This document shows, in pieces, positions 34,069-42,508 of a stretch of 45,745 nt of DNA. This stretch comes from an uncultured Eubacteriales bacterium (GTDB lineage: Bacteria > Bacillota > Clostridia > Oscillospirales > CAG-272), in assembly GCA_902462015.1 (NCBI GenBank), contig CABPZV010000002.1, forward strand, positions 1 to 45,745, read 5' to 3'. The translations under genes and the position numbers were made by a program. Under the pieces are notes generated by a model. That model saw only the letters and a program-made list of their open reading frames with translations, had not been told where the DNA came from and searched no databases. The number at the start of each line of letters is the position of its first letter. The stretch's first letter is position 1.

Positions 34069-35907
34069 TTGCGCAGAGATGATTTGAGGAATATAGCAAT
34101 AATAGCACATGTCGACCACGGTAAAACAACACTTGTTGACGAAATGCTTAAGCAGGGCGGAATCTATCGTGAAAATCAAACTACAGCAGAACGGGTAATG
34201 GATTCAAACGATCTGGAACGTGAACGCGGAATTACAATCCTTGCAAAAAACACCGCTGTACACTATAACGACGTAAAAATAAATATAGTAGATACTCCCG
34301 GTCACGCAGATTTCGGCGGCGAGGTTGAACGTATTCTCAAAATGGTAAATGGAGTTCTGCTTCTCGTTGACGCGGCTGAAGGACCGATGCCACAAACACG
34401 ATTTGTGCTTCAAAAAGCGCTTGAATTAAATCACCGTGTAATTGTAGTAATCAATAAAATTGACAAACCGGACGCGCGGCTTGACGAGGTCGTCGATGAA
34501 GTACTTGAGCTTCTTATGGATCTAAACGCCACAGATGAGCAGCTTGATTCTCCTATGCTGTTTTGCTCAGGACGGGATGGAACAGCATCTCTTTCTCCTC
34601 TTGAAAAGGGAACCGATCTTAAACCGCTTTTCGACACTATTCTCGATTATATTCCGGCGCCCGAGGGAGATGAAAACGGTCCTCTGCAGCTGCTCGTTTC
34701 GTCAATTGATTATAACGAATACGTAGGCCGAATCGGAATCGGACGTATTGAAAGAGGTCAGATAAAGCAAAACCAGGACGCTTTGATCTGCAACTATCAT
34801 TCGGCAGGCACACCGAAGCGCACAAAAATAGTCTCAATTTACCAAATCGACGGACTGCAAAGAATTCCGGTAACAGAAGCAAAGATCGGCGATATTGTGT
34901 GCTTTTCCGGAGCCGAAAATATTACAATCGGAGATACAGTCACATCTGTTGATAATCCCGAACCTCTTGAATTCGTAAAAGTTAGCGAACCTACAATGGA
35001 GATGACATTTTCTGTAAACGATAGTCCATTTGCAGGCCGTGAAGGAAAATATGTTACTTCCAGACAGCTTCGCGAAAGATTGTATAAGGAGCTCCTGAAA
35101 GATGTTTCTCTCCGCGTCAAGGATGGGGAAACGACAGATTCGTTTAATGTTTCCGGACGCGGCGAAATGCATTTATCTATTCTTATCGAAACAATGCGCC
35201 GAGAGGGTTACGAGCTTTGCTGTTCCACTCCTCGCGTACTGTACAAAGAAATAGACGGTGTAAAAAACGAACCGATGGAGCTTGTCTTTATTGATGTTCC
35301 GTCCGATTATGTTGGAAGTGTTGTTGAAGAGCTCGGCAGACGCAAAGGTGAGCTTATTAAAATGGAACCAAATTTGACAGGAACACGTATGACAATTGAA
35401 TACTCAATTCCAGCACGCTGTCTATTCGGCTACAGAAGCATGTTTATGACTGCGACACGCGGTGAAGGTATAATTAACTCTGTGTTCGACGGATACCAGC
35501 CATATAAGGGCGATATTACGCTTCGCTGGACCGGTTCGCTTGTTGCCTCCGAGGACGGAGAAACAACGTCTTACGGTCTGTATAATACACAGGAGCGCGG
35601 CAATATGTTTATCGGCCCGGCAACTCCAGTTTACGAGGGAATGATTGTCGGTGAAAGTCCGAAAACCGGAGACATCGCTGTAAACCCATGTAAAAAGAAA
35701 CATCTTACCGCTGTACGTTCATCTGGCGCTGATGAAGCCCTCACTCTTGTTACACCAGTTGTATTCAGCCTTGAAGAGGCAATCGAATTTATTTCGGATG
35801 ATGAACTTATTGAAGTAACACCGAAAAGTATACGTCTCCGCAAGAGAATTCTAAATACCGAGCTTAGGCTTAAAGCTCAGAGCAAAAAGAATAAACAGCA
35901 AAAATAA
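34069..35907 (+). CDS. typA: Translational GTPase TypA/BipA
   Basis: 612 residues from a TTG start with AAAGAGGGA just upstream. BipA is a ribosome-binding GTPase of the EF-G/LepA family involved in large-subunit assembly and stress or cold adaptation. The G domain is complete: AHVDHGKTT (G1, residues 13-21), RGITI (G2), DTPGHADF (G3) and NKIDKPDA (G4). Domain II, EF-G-like domains III and V, and the family-specific C-terminus (CKKKHLTAVRSSGADEALTL, then PKSIRLRKRIL) follow. Ends with a lysine-rich tail. Monocistronic: own promoter and a strong terminator. Confidence 0.97.
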   Translation: MRRDDLRNIAIIAHVDHGKTTLVDEMLKQGGIYRENQTTAERVMDSNDLERERGITILAKNTAVHYNDVKINIVDTPGHADFGGEVERILKMVNGVLLLVDAAEGPMPQTRFVLQKALELNHRVIVVINKIDKPDARLDEVVDEVLELLMDLNATDEQLDSPMLFCSGRDGTASLSPLEKGTDLKPLFDTILDYIPAPEGDENGPLQLLVSSIDYNEYVGRIGIGRIERGQIKQNQDALICNYHSAGTPKRTKIVSIYQIDGLQRIPVTEAKIGDIVCFSGAENITIGDTVTSVDNPEPLEFVKVSEPTMEMTFSVNDSPFAGREGKYVTSRQLRERLYKELLKDVSLRVKDGETTDSFNVSGRGEMHLSILIETMRREGYELCCSTPRVLYKEIDGVKNEPMELVFIDVPSDYVGSVVEELGRRKGELIKMEPNLTGTRMTIEYSIPARCLFGYRSMFMTATRGEGIINSVFDGYQPYKGDITLRWTGSLVASEDGETTSYGLYNTQERGNMFIGPATPVYEGMIVGESPKTGDIAVNPCKKKHLTAVRSSGADEALTLVTPVVFSLEEAIEFISDDELIEVTPKSIRLRKRILNTELRLKAQSKKNKQQK

Positions 35908-35967
35908 AGGGTAGATACCGTTAACGCTTTAAAACTGTCCTTTATCAAAGACTTTCAGTTCTTTTAA

Positions 35968-35997
35968 AAAATTAGCCGCGCCGCCGCGCGGCTTTTG
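35968..35997. terminator. Bidirectional terminator after typA
   Basis: AGCCGCGC (35974-35981) pairs with GCGCGGCT (35986-35993) around a 4-base loop; TTTTG follows on the plus strand and an A-run precedes it, serving the convergent minus-strand gene as well. Confidence 0.85.
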
Positions 35998-36006
35998 TTA
36001 TTAAAC

Positions 36007-37137
36007 TCAGTTAAAATAAGTAATTTCAAGAATCTGCGGCTTATCATAGCAATCCCCGGTTGAAATTAAGGAATAGCTGTTTTCATCAGATTTCGGTTTT
36101 AAAACAAAGCCTAATGATTCTATAAAATTCTGTGTTTCACTGTCAACAGTAAATCCTGTAATGTCTATAATATAGTAATTGTCAGTCAATACGGCTTTTG
36201 CTGTGTTTGTTGATCTGCTGTCATTATTGTTCCACGTAGTTCCGATACTGCAAAATCTTCTCATCAAATTATACGCTGTAACCGAAGTGACGTTATTATT
36301 AAGTCTTGGAATTAATAAGCAAATAGATTTTATTCTCTTCAACAATATGTTTCTTATAATGCCATAATCTATTTTGGAAAACAGCCACTGTTCTCCAAAT
36401 TCCTTTCCGCTGCCGATAAGAGCAGATGCCCCATATAGGTTATTTTCATCCGGCCGTCTGTTTTCAACGGTTGTATCCAGCATAAGCTTCTGTTCATACA
36501 TATTACATTCAATTTCAACCGTCTTTATCCTGTCCGAACATTCTATACATATTTCATAATGCCGTTCGTCTATAGCCTTTGTATTAAGTATTATAGAACC
36601 GGGCGTAAAGTCTTCAATGCTTCTGTCCCCTATAACGGAAACTGTAAAAATCGGCGTAATGTCACCCGACATAAAAGAAAAATATTTTTCATTGTATTTA
36701 ACTCCATACGGCATTTCATTTATATCAATATATAATTTAATAAATTTTTCTTTTTCCAAAAGCTTTTTAATTCTGACTCCATTCAGCGTAGGTGTGAGGC
36801 TAACTACCGGACGTCCATTATAAACAGAGCAATTATCTTTTTTTGACATTTCAATATGTACAATACCGCAATTATTCTTTAAACAGATTACATTGCTTCG
36901 CACCAAAATATCTGCATTGCTTCCGGTATGATGTAAACATCCATTTTCCTGCCTGAAACTCAAATTCACAAGTTGACCGTCTGTGATATTAAATATCGGC
37001 ACACTGAAAACGTAGGAAGTTGTAGTTGAATCTTTATTATCTATTTCGAGCATATACCGGTTTAAGAATTTATTTTGACATATAATACTCTCCCTGCCGT
37101 TTCGTATTCGTTTGATTTCATTAATCGGCGAGTCCAT
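36007..37137 (-). CDS. Uncharacterised protein with a DNRLRE-like C-terminal region
   Basis: 376 residues, AGGAGGT 7 bases before the ATG. No signal peptide or membrane helix is evident. The last 160 residues (LLKRIKSICLLIPRLNNN, GTTWNNND, YYIIDITGFTVDSETQNFI, ESLGFVLKPK, KPQILEITYF) resemble the DNRLRE domain common in Clostridia surface and repeat proteins: a beta-rich unit with a TWNN motif, a DIT strand and a GF-L-K strand. The first 210 residues are predicted mostly beta and I cannot assign them; they contain Cys and Asn-rich strands. It is the most downstream gene of the AT-rich minus-strand block and is separated from the upstream repeat protein by a terminator-like hairpin. Function unknown. 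Confidence 0.65.
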   Translation of the reverse strand: MDSPINEIKRIRNGRESIICQNKFLNRYMLEIDNKDSTTTSYVFSVPIFNITDGQLVNLSFRQENGCLHHTGSNADILVRSNVICLKNNCGIVHIEMSKKDNCSVYNGRPVVSLTPTLNGVRIKKLLEKEKFIKLYIDINEMPYGVKYNEKYFSFMSGDITPIFTVSVIGDRSIEDFTPGSIILNTKAIDERHYEICIECSDRIKTVEIECNMYEQKLMLDTTVENRRPDENNLYGASALIGSGKEFGEQWLFSKIDYGIIRNILLKRIKSICLLIPRLNNNVTSVTAYNLMRRFCSIGTTWNNNDSRSTNTAKAVLTDNYYIIDITGFTVDSETQNFIESLGFVLKPKSDENSYSLISTGDCYDKPQILEITYFN

Positions 37138-37180
37138 TTTGTACCTCCTGTTATTTACATACGATAAAACCCTATTAATA

Positions 37181-37215
37181 TTAAGAGCTATGCGTAATTC
37201 CGCACAGCTCTTTAA
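37181..37215 (-). terminator. Terminator-like hairpin between the repeat protein and the DNRLRE-like gene
   Basis: AAGAGCTATGCG and CGCACAGCTCTT form a 12-bp stem with one mismatch and a 6-base loop. The T-content after the stem is modest on either strand, so termination is probably partial. Confidence 0.5.
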
Positions 37216-37226
37216 TAATAAATTAT

Positions 37227-39473
37227 TTAAAGTTCAGGACGCCAGTTAGCATACAAGACCATATTGTAATCGGGCACAATAGTTAATATATTAATCTTTT
37301 GTCCCTTTCCATTCGGAAGCGTATACCAGCCGTCAAAATATTTCTCTTCTTCGCAGCAGCATACCTCAGGCAAACGTCCGAAAATTTCACCGACATCACA
37401 ATAAATTAAAGAGTTTCCTATCAAACACCCTCCGCAAGGATTAAATAATACCCTTACCATCCAATGAGCATACAACACTACAGTATTCTCGGGAACAATT
37501 GAAAGTGCTTTAACAGAATACCCTTCAGAATCAGAAGAGGTATACCAACCTTTAAAGGTACATCCATCGCGAATAGGAATATTATCATTAAGAACAGAAC
37601 CATATTTTTCATTTGTAGGGCAATATACAGTTATAGCATTCCCTGAGTAATTATCGCAAAATATAACCGCTGTAACTTTTGTCCAATGCGCATAAAGAGA
37701 ATGATCTGAATTAGAACACAATGTTTCTGTTGTAACCTGATTTCCTCCTGATTGTTCAGTAAACCAGCCGTCGAAGCGATAACCACTTCTCTCCATAGAA
37801 GAAGGCAAAGCTTCTCCGTATGCTTCTCCATCATAAGCGTTAAATGTATTAAAAGTGCTTGTATCTGAATCAGAAAAATTGCGTTTCAAAGTCACCTGAA
37901 CAATGCGAGTCCAATGACCATACAATGTTAAATTTTTGACAGCAGGAACAATTGTACCATTAAAGTATCTCGTTCCTCCAACTACGGCGGTATACCATCC
38001 GTCAAACCTGTATCCATCGCAACCAGCAGGCAGCAAAGAAATTTCTCCTCCTACAGGAAATTTCAAAGTTATAGGCTCTTCATCATCAGAAGTGCTTGAA
38101 TTTTTTATATAGGTTACAGCCGCAACTCGAGTCCAATGAGCATATAAATAAAGTGTATCTTCATTTGGAACAATTGTTTCTGAAGTATATTTAGTTCCTC
38201 CACTTCTACTCGTATACCAACCCTCAAATGTATAATATGCATCTTCAGTTTCAAAATCTATATATTCGAACTTGGACATATCTCCAATTGGTTGTCCTTC
38301 ATAACATGTCGTGGTATTAAAATTTATTACATCTTCAGCTGTACGGTTTCTAACAAAGATCACATTGACCTTATGTTTCCACCGCGCATATAAAGGATGG
38401 CCATATGTCTTTATGGTTGAATCTGCCGTATGCTGTGTTCCACCTACACGGTCAGTATACCAACCGTCAAACTCATAATTGCTTCTCGTCCATTCCAAAT
38501 CGCTTGGGTTCAGTAAACTGTTTCCATATTTTTGGTTTGCATAATGCTGTACTACTTTACATGTTGTATCTTTATCTGAGTAATTTCTATAGTAAGTAAT
38601 ATTTACAACCAAAATCCATTGTGCATATAGCGGGTAATTAATTGCAGGTACAATGGTATCTAATGTATGTTGTGTTCCGCCCTCTCTGTCAGTATACCAA
38701 CCAGCAAATACAAAATCTTCTCTATCTGGAGGTATATAAAAAGTTACTCCATTATCCCTATAACTTTTGCCAGCCTCTAATTCCTTTGTATCCAACTGTT
38801 CAGTATCACTTACAGAATAATTTCTGTAAAATTTTACCGTATACTTAATTGGTACATTTCCACCTGACGAGCTTTTGGGTGCTTTGATAATATATTCTGA
38901 TGTAGTAGAAATAAGTGTTTCTTCATTAGTTATACTTCCATTGTAACCTCCCCAAGAAATCATACATCTTTTTGATACGTTTTGAGGATTCCCCCATACT
39001 TCGGCAAAAGTAACAATATTTTTTCCAGTTGTAGAATCTGTAGTTACTGTATGGACAATAGCACTATGACCATTTTTTCTAATTATATCGCCCGGTGACA
39101 AATGAATTCCAACAGCATGATTTTGCGTATAATAAATCCAACCATTTGCATCTGTATACCCATTATAATCAGCACCATAATAATAATCTTGAGGGTAAGA
39201 GTTAAAAACTCGATACGCCATATATAATGCAAAACCAGCACATTGTATACTACTTTTAAAACAATTACAGCCACATGCACCCTTTAAATAATAATTGCAA
39301 TTATCATCTGGATGATGTGTACAGGGTATATCTCTAACCGAATCAGGATGGTTAATGCCGTTATTTATATCTTCTGCCGATGCAAGATCATTTGGATCAT
39401 GATTCCAGAACTTTCCATGAGCAAAAGTGTTTTTTAATAGGTTTAGCTTTTGAGTTACTTCTATGTCAGTCAT
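37227..39473 (-). CDS. Cysteine-peptidase-like (CHAP/NlpC-type) protein with seven InlB-B/Flg_new repeats
   Basis: 748 residues; AAGGAG lies 7 bases before the ATG. Residues 1-195 look like a papain-fold CHAP/NlpC-type domain: KFWNH near residue 21, a Cys-rich segment, then candidate catalytic Cys78 in QCAGFALYMAYRVF, His136 in PGDIIRKNGHSAIVHTV and a polar residue in FAEVWG (158). A Ser/Gly linker (KSSSGGN, about 200-206) leads to seven tandem units of 65-75 residues, each ending in a variant of FxGWYTxxxGGTxxTxxTIVP...LYAxW, the Flg_new/InlB-B beta-repeat, with an intervening VxYxRNxSDxDT strand. Such repeats usually belong to exported surface proteins, yet no signal peptide, membrane helix or sorting motif is visible. 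It could be exported by another route or anchored through partners. Function not established; the peptidase reading is by motif. Confidence 0.75.
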   Translation of the reverse strand: MTDIEVTQKLNLLKNTFAHGKFWNHDPNDLASAEDINNGINHPDSVRDIPCTHHPDDNCNYYLKGACGCNCFKSSIQCAGFALYMAYRVFNSYPQDYYYGADYNGYTDANGWIYYTQNHAVGIHLSPGDIIRKNGHSAIVHTVTTDSTTGKNIVTFAEVWGNPQNVSKRCMISWGGYNGSITNEETLISTTSEYIIKAPKSSSGGNVPIKYTVKFYRNYSVSDTEQLDTKELEAGKSYRDNGVTFYIPPDREDFVFAGWYTDREGGTQHTLDTIVPAINYPLYAQWILVVNITYYRNYSDKDTTCKVVQHYANQKYGNSLLNPSDLEWTRSNYEFDGWYTDRVGGTQHTADSTIKTYGHPLYARWKHKVNVIFVRNRTAEDVINFNTTTCYEGQPIGDMSKFEYIDFETEDAYYTFEGWYTSRSGGTKYTSETIVPNEDTLYLYAHWTRVAAVTYIKNSSTSDDEEPITLKFPVGGEISLLPAGCDGYRFDGWYTAVVGGTRYFNGTIVPAVKNLTLYGHWTRIVQVTLKRNFSDSDTSTFNTFNAYDGEAYGEALPSSMERSGYRFDGWFTEQSGGNQVTTETLCSNSDHSLYAHWTKVTAVIFCDNYSGNAITVYCPTNEKYGSVLNDNIPIRDGCTFKGWYTSSDSEGYSVKALSIVPENTVVLYAHWMVRVLFNPCGGCLIGNSLIYCDVGEIFGRLPEVCCCEEEKYFDGWYTLPNGKGQKINILTIVPDYNMVLYANWRPEL

Positions 39474-39553
39474 TTTTTTCTCCTTATATTTATTTTGAAT
39501 GCATTCATAAAAATAAAGAAGAAAATAAAATGATTATTGTCAATACTATTATA

Positions 39554-40789
39554 TTATTTTGCCACTTCGTATTTTTGTGCTTGACGTGAAAGATATTCAT
39601 TAACTTCATCTTCTGACTTTAAATCAAGTAAAGAACCAATATACGTTACATCAAATCCACGCTCTTTTGCTGTTAATGACTTTACAGGATTGTATATAAT
39701 TTTCCCATCTTCTATTTTAACATAACCTTCTTCGTATGCAAACTCATCAAGCCCGGTCCAATAAGGATAAAAATCTGGTGTTCCTCCATAAGAACTATAT
39801 TTACGTGGAATACGAGTATAATTCAAAGAACCATCATCACCCTTTATAAATTTAACGACAGAATAATTATACCATTCTTCATTTTGGATTTTCCCATCGT
39901 TTGGATTCGGATCAATTATTTCAATATTTATAATACTATCTTTCGCAAAAATCCATGTGTCTCCAAAACCATAAATATTTGTATTAGAAAACACTATTCC
40001 TTCAGTAGTTTCATATGCTTCATTGCTTTTAGAGTTGTTAACACCATTAATATATGTGTCAAAATAAGGCTCATCAAAAAGCTTTTGTTGACTGTTCGCA
40101 CTGAAAGCTTTACAATACAAATAATATTTTCTTCCTAATATATCGTCTGAATTTGCATATTTTCTTTCTATTTCCGCCATCATACCGCCAGAAACGAGAT
40201 TAGCTTCTCCTTCTCCATCTATATTATCAGAAATTACGTCAAAAAAAACGTCAAACATATCATAATCATCCTTGATAATGTTTGGCATGCAAAAAAATAA
40301 AGTATCGTCACTCTTTAAAAGAACACCATCTACAAATTTGAAATATGTATTCTCTTCCGGAACTTCAATACTTTCAAGAGCACTCAAGCTTACAAAAGCC
40401 TGCGTATCAATATTTTCAACTGACTTTCCAAGTTTTATTGTTTTTATTTTGTCAGCAACTGAACTTGCTCCAAATGCGTCTGCCGAAATCGTTACCACCT
40501 CATCAGGGATTGAAACACTCTCCGCTGTTCCGTTATACGCAGTTAAAATTCTTTCATCAGATATTATAAACTCAGATAACGGTAATTCTTGCGTTTCGCT
40601 CTCAATTTCAGAAGTTTGTATACTAGTATTTACTTTAGTATCTGATGTAATGTCATCATTAAATACCGGTTTTTCAGAAGCATTACAGGACGAAAAAGTT
40701 ACACATAGCATAGCTACAAGACAACAATTGCTTATAATTTTATTTCGGTTTAATAATATAGTATTTTTTTTATTTTCATTGCCGCACAT
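39554..40789 (-). CDS. BspA-type leucine-rich-repeat lipoprotein (paralogue 1)
   Basis: 411 residues, ATAGGAG 9 bases before the ATG. The N-terminus (KIISNCCLVAMLCVTFSSC) is a lipoprotein signal peptide with a FSSC lipobox, so the mature protein should be lipid-anchored outside the cell. A Ser/Thr/Glu-rich linker follows, then a short LRR_5/BspA-type region at about residues 75-150 (VSIPDEVVTISADAFG, IKLGKSVENIDTQAFVSLS, LESIEVPEEN). The remaining 240 residues form a domain I cannot name, with FFCMPNIIKDDYDMFDVF, YNYSVVKF, RIPRKY and GLDEFAYEEGYVKIEDGKIIY. The same domain occurs in the two genes upstream, so the three are tandem duplicates. It has its own promoter. BspA-type LRR proteins bind host or matrix proteins in other genera; here that is only a possibility. 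Confidence 0.8.
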   Translation of the reverse strand: MCGNENKKNTILLNRNKIISNCCLVAMLCVTFSSCNASEKPVFNDDITSDTKVNTSIQTSEIESETQELPLSEFIISDERILTAYNGTAESVSIPDEVVTISADAFGASSVADKIKTIKLGKSVENIDTQAFVSLSALESIEVPEENTYFKFVDGVLLKSDDTLFFCMPNIIKDDYDMFDVFFDVISDNIDGEGEANLVSGGMMAEIERKYANSDDILGRKYYLYCKAFSANSQQKLFDEPYFDTYINGVNNSKSNEAYETTEGIVFSNTNIYGFGDTWIFAKDSIINIEIIDPNPNDGKIQNEEWYNYSVVKFIKGDDGSLNYTRIPRKYSSYGGTPDFYPYWTGLDEFAYEEGYVKIEDGKIIYNPVKSLTAKERGFDVTYIGSLLDLKSEDEVNEYLSRQAQKYEVAK

Positions 40790-40828
40790 TATCTTCTACT
40801 CCTATTCATATTTAATTATATCGGTTAT

Positions 40829-40868
40829 ATATTACCATTTATGGAAAGAAGTGTCAATACTTTCCATA
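40829..40868 (-). promoter_or_regulatory. Promoter of the LRR lipoprotein gene with an overlapping inverted repeat
   Basis: On the minus strand TTGACA (40857-40852) and TAATAT (40834-40829) have a 17-base spacer. A perfect 9-bp inverted repeat, TATGGAAAG and CTTTCCATA (40840-40848 and 40860-40868), brackets the -35 box, an arrangement typical of a repressor operator. Confidence 0.7.
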
Positions 40869-40999
40869 GCCATTTATAAAATATTAGGTATCTTATAAAT
40901 AAAAAAAATAAAATTAAATCTACTTTTTAATATTTATATATACAAATATATTATTAATATTTTATTATTCGCAGATATTTTATGTTAATAAATCAACAT

Positions 41000-41046
41000 T
41001 AAAACAAAATGTTGTTATCATAATATATATTAATGACAACAACATT
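41000..41046 (-). terminator. Terminator of LRR paralogue 2
   Basis: On the minus strand AATGTTGTTGTCA pairs with TGATAACAACATT (one mismatch) and is followed by TTGTTTT. It lies in the 397-base AT-rich spacer, which otherwise holds the promoter of paralogue 1 and a small hairpin TTCAAAAT-CAC-ATTTTGAA at 41103-41121. Confidence 0.7.
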
Positions 41047-41186
41047 ATATGCAAGTTTATGAAGTTATGTTAAAGAACTTATGTTAAATATATAAGATAT
41101 ATTTCAAAATCACATTTTGAATGATTTTATAAATTGAACGAGCAATAAAAAACTTATACTGTACTAATAGTTAGAATAAAACACAT

Positions 41187-42440
41187 TTATTTTGCAGATT
41201 CGTATATTTCAGCATTATGAGCAAGAAAGTCATCTACTGTAGGAAAGTCATCTCTATAGAACGTATCGTAATATCCTTTAATATCTTCAATTAAATTAGG
41301 ATTACTATTAGCGGTATACCGCGATTCAGGATAATAAATTATCTGGCCGTTTTCAATTCTTACATTTCCAGTTTCACTTGCAAATTCATCAAATCCTGTA
41401 GAAAACAAAGCATATTGACAAGTACCAGGAATTCTACCATATTTTCGTGGATGCCTGTAATACTTGAGATCTCCATTATCACTACAGAAAAATCTTATAA
41501 TAGAATAATTATACCATTCTACATCTCCTATCTTCCCGTCTTGCGGTAATGGATCAATAATTTCTATTTCCACAATTTGTTCATTTGTTATTACCCATGT
41601 TTTACCAAATCCATATCTGCTAGTATTAGCAAATACTACACCTGCTGATGTATCATAAATTTTATTTCTTTTATACCAATAATGATTATCATTTTTATAT
41701 TTATATGTATCACATACAGGTTCATCAAATAATAGTTCTTGCCCATTTGCATAGATAGAATTACAATAAAGATTATACTTTCTTTCTAAAATATCATCAG
41801 ATTGTGCATACTCATATTTAATATTAGCTATAATATCTCCTGATACTAACTGAGCTATCCCCGTTCCATCTATTTTATAAGATATAATGTCATCGAAAAC
41901 ATCAAACATATCGTAATCATCTCTAATAATATTTGGTACACAAAAAAATATCGAAAAATCATTCTTTATAAGAACCCCATCTGATGATTGAAAATAAGGA
42001 TTATTTCTTGAAACTTTAATATCTTCCAAAGCCGTTAAACTTAGAAATGCTTGCGCATCAACATTTTGAACTGATTTTCCAAGTATAACTTTCTTAATAT
42101 TATTGGCCTCGGGACTTACTCCGAAAGCATCAGCCCCAATTGAGGTCACAACATCGGGAATTTCCACTATTGTATCTGTACCCATATATTTAGTTAAAAT
42201 TCCAGCTTCTGATATATCAAAATCAGGATTTTGATTATCAATAACCAAGGCTGCCTCATTGTTTATTATAGTATCACTATTATTCCCAGTTATATCATTT
42301 ACTCCAGGCAAATACGAGTTTTGAGAATCACTTTTATGGGTTAATAACAATGTAATTCCAATAATAAGAAATACAATTACTATACATAAAGTTATTATAA
42401 CATTACGGGTTTTAACTATTCTTTTATCATTATAATCCAT
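41187..42440 (-). CDS. BspA-type leucine-rich-repeat membrane protein (paralogue 2)
   Basis: 417 residues from the ATG at 42440, which has GGAAAGGAA 8 bases upstream; the in-frame TTG at 42458 overlaps that site and is rejected. A short basic N-terminus precedes one membrane helix (VIITLCIVIVFLIIGITLLL), so it is a type II, outward-facing membrane protein rather than a lipoprotein. A polar linker, then the LRR_5-like region (VEIPDVVTSIGADAFG, VILGKSVQNVDAQAFLSLT), then the shared unnamed domain with FFCVPNIIRDDYDMFDVF, YNYSIIRF, RHPRKYG and GFDEFASETGNVRIENGQIIY. It ends HNAEIYESAK, as paralogue 3 does. Sixty-eight bases separate it from paralogue 3. Confidence 0.8.
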   Translation of the reverse strand: MDYNDKRIVKTRNVIITLCIVIVFLIIGITLLLTHKSDSQNSYLPGVNDITGNNSDTIINNEAALVIDNQNPDFDISEAGILTKYMGTDTIVEIPDVVTSIGADAFGVSPEANNIKKVILGKSVQNVDAQAFLSLTALEDIKVSRNNPYFQSSDGVLIKNDFSIFFCVPNIIRDDYDMFDVFDDIISYKIDGTGIAQLVSGDIIANIKYEYAQSDDILERKYNLYCNSIYANGQELLFDEPVCDTYKYKNDNHYWYKRNKIYDTSAGVVFANTSRYGFGKTWVITNEQIVEIEIIDPLPQDGKIGDVEWYNYSIIRFFCSDNGDLKYYRHPRKYGRIPGTCQYALFSTGFDEFASETGNVRIENGQIIYYPESRYTANSNPNLIEDIKGYYDTFYRDDFPTVDDFLAHNAEIYESAK

Positions 42441-42462
42441 ATCATATTTCCTTTCCAAATTT

Positions 42463-42504
42463 TATGATAAATTTTTTTACTTATAGCAAAAAATATTTAT
42501 CATA
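42463..42504 (-). terminator. AT-rich hairpin between LRR paralogues 3 and 2
   Basis: TATGATAAAT and ATTTATCATA are perfect inverted repeats extended by facing T and A runs, giving a stem of about 16 bp with a 9-base loop right before the ribosome-binding site of paralogue 2. It could terminate or stabilise the upstream transcript. Confidence 0.5.
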
Positions 42505-42508
42505 TTAG

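Noticed and set aside
40790..41186. A small gene or CRISPR-like array in the 397-base AT-rich spacer
   Set aside because: No supported reading frame and no regularly spaced repeats; only a promoter, a terminator and a small hairpin.
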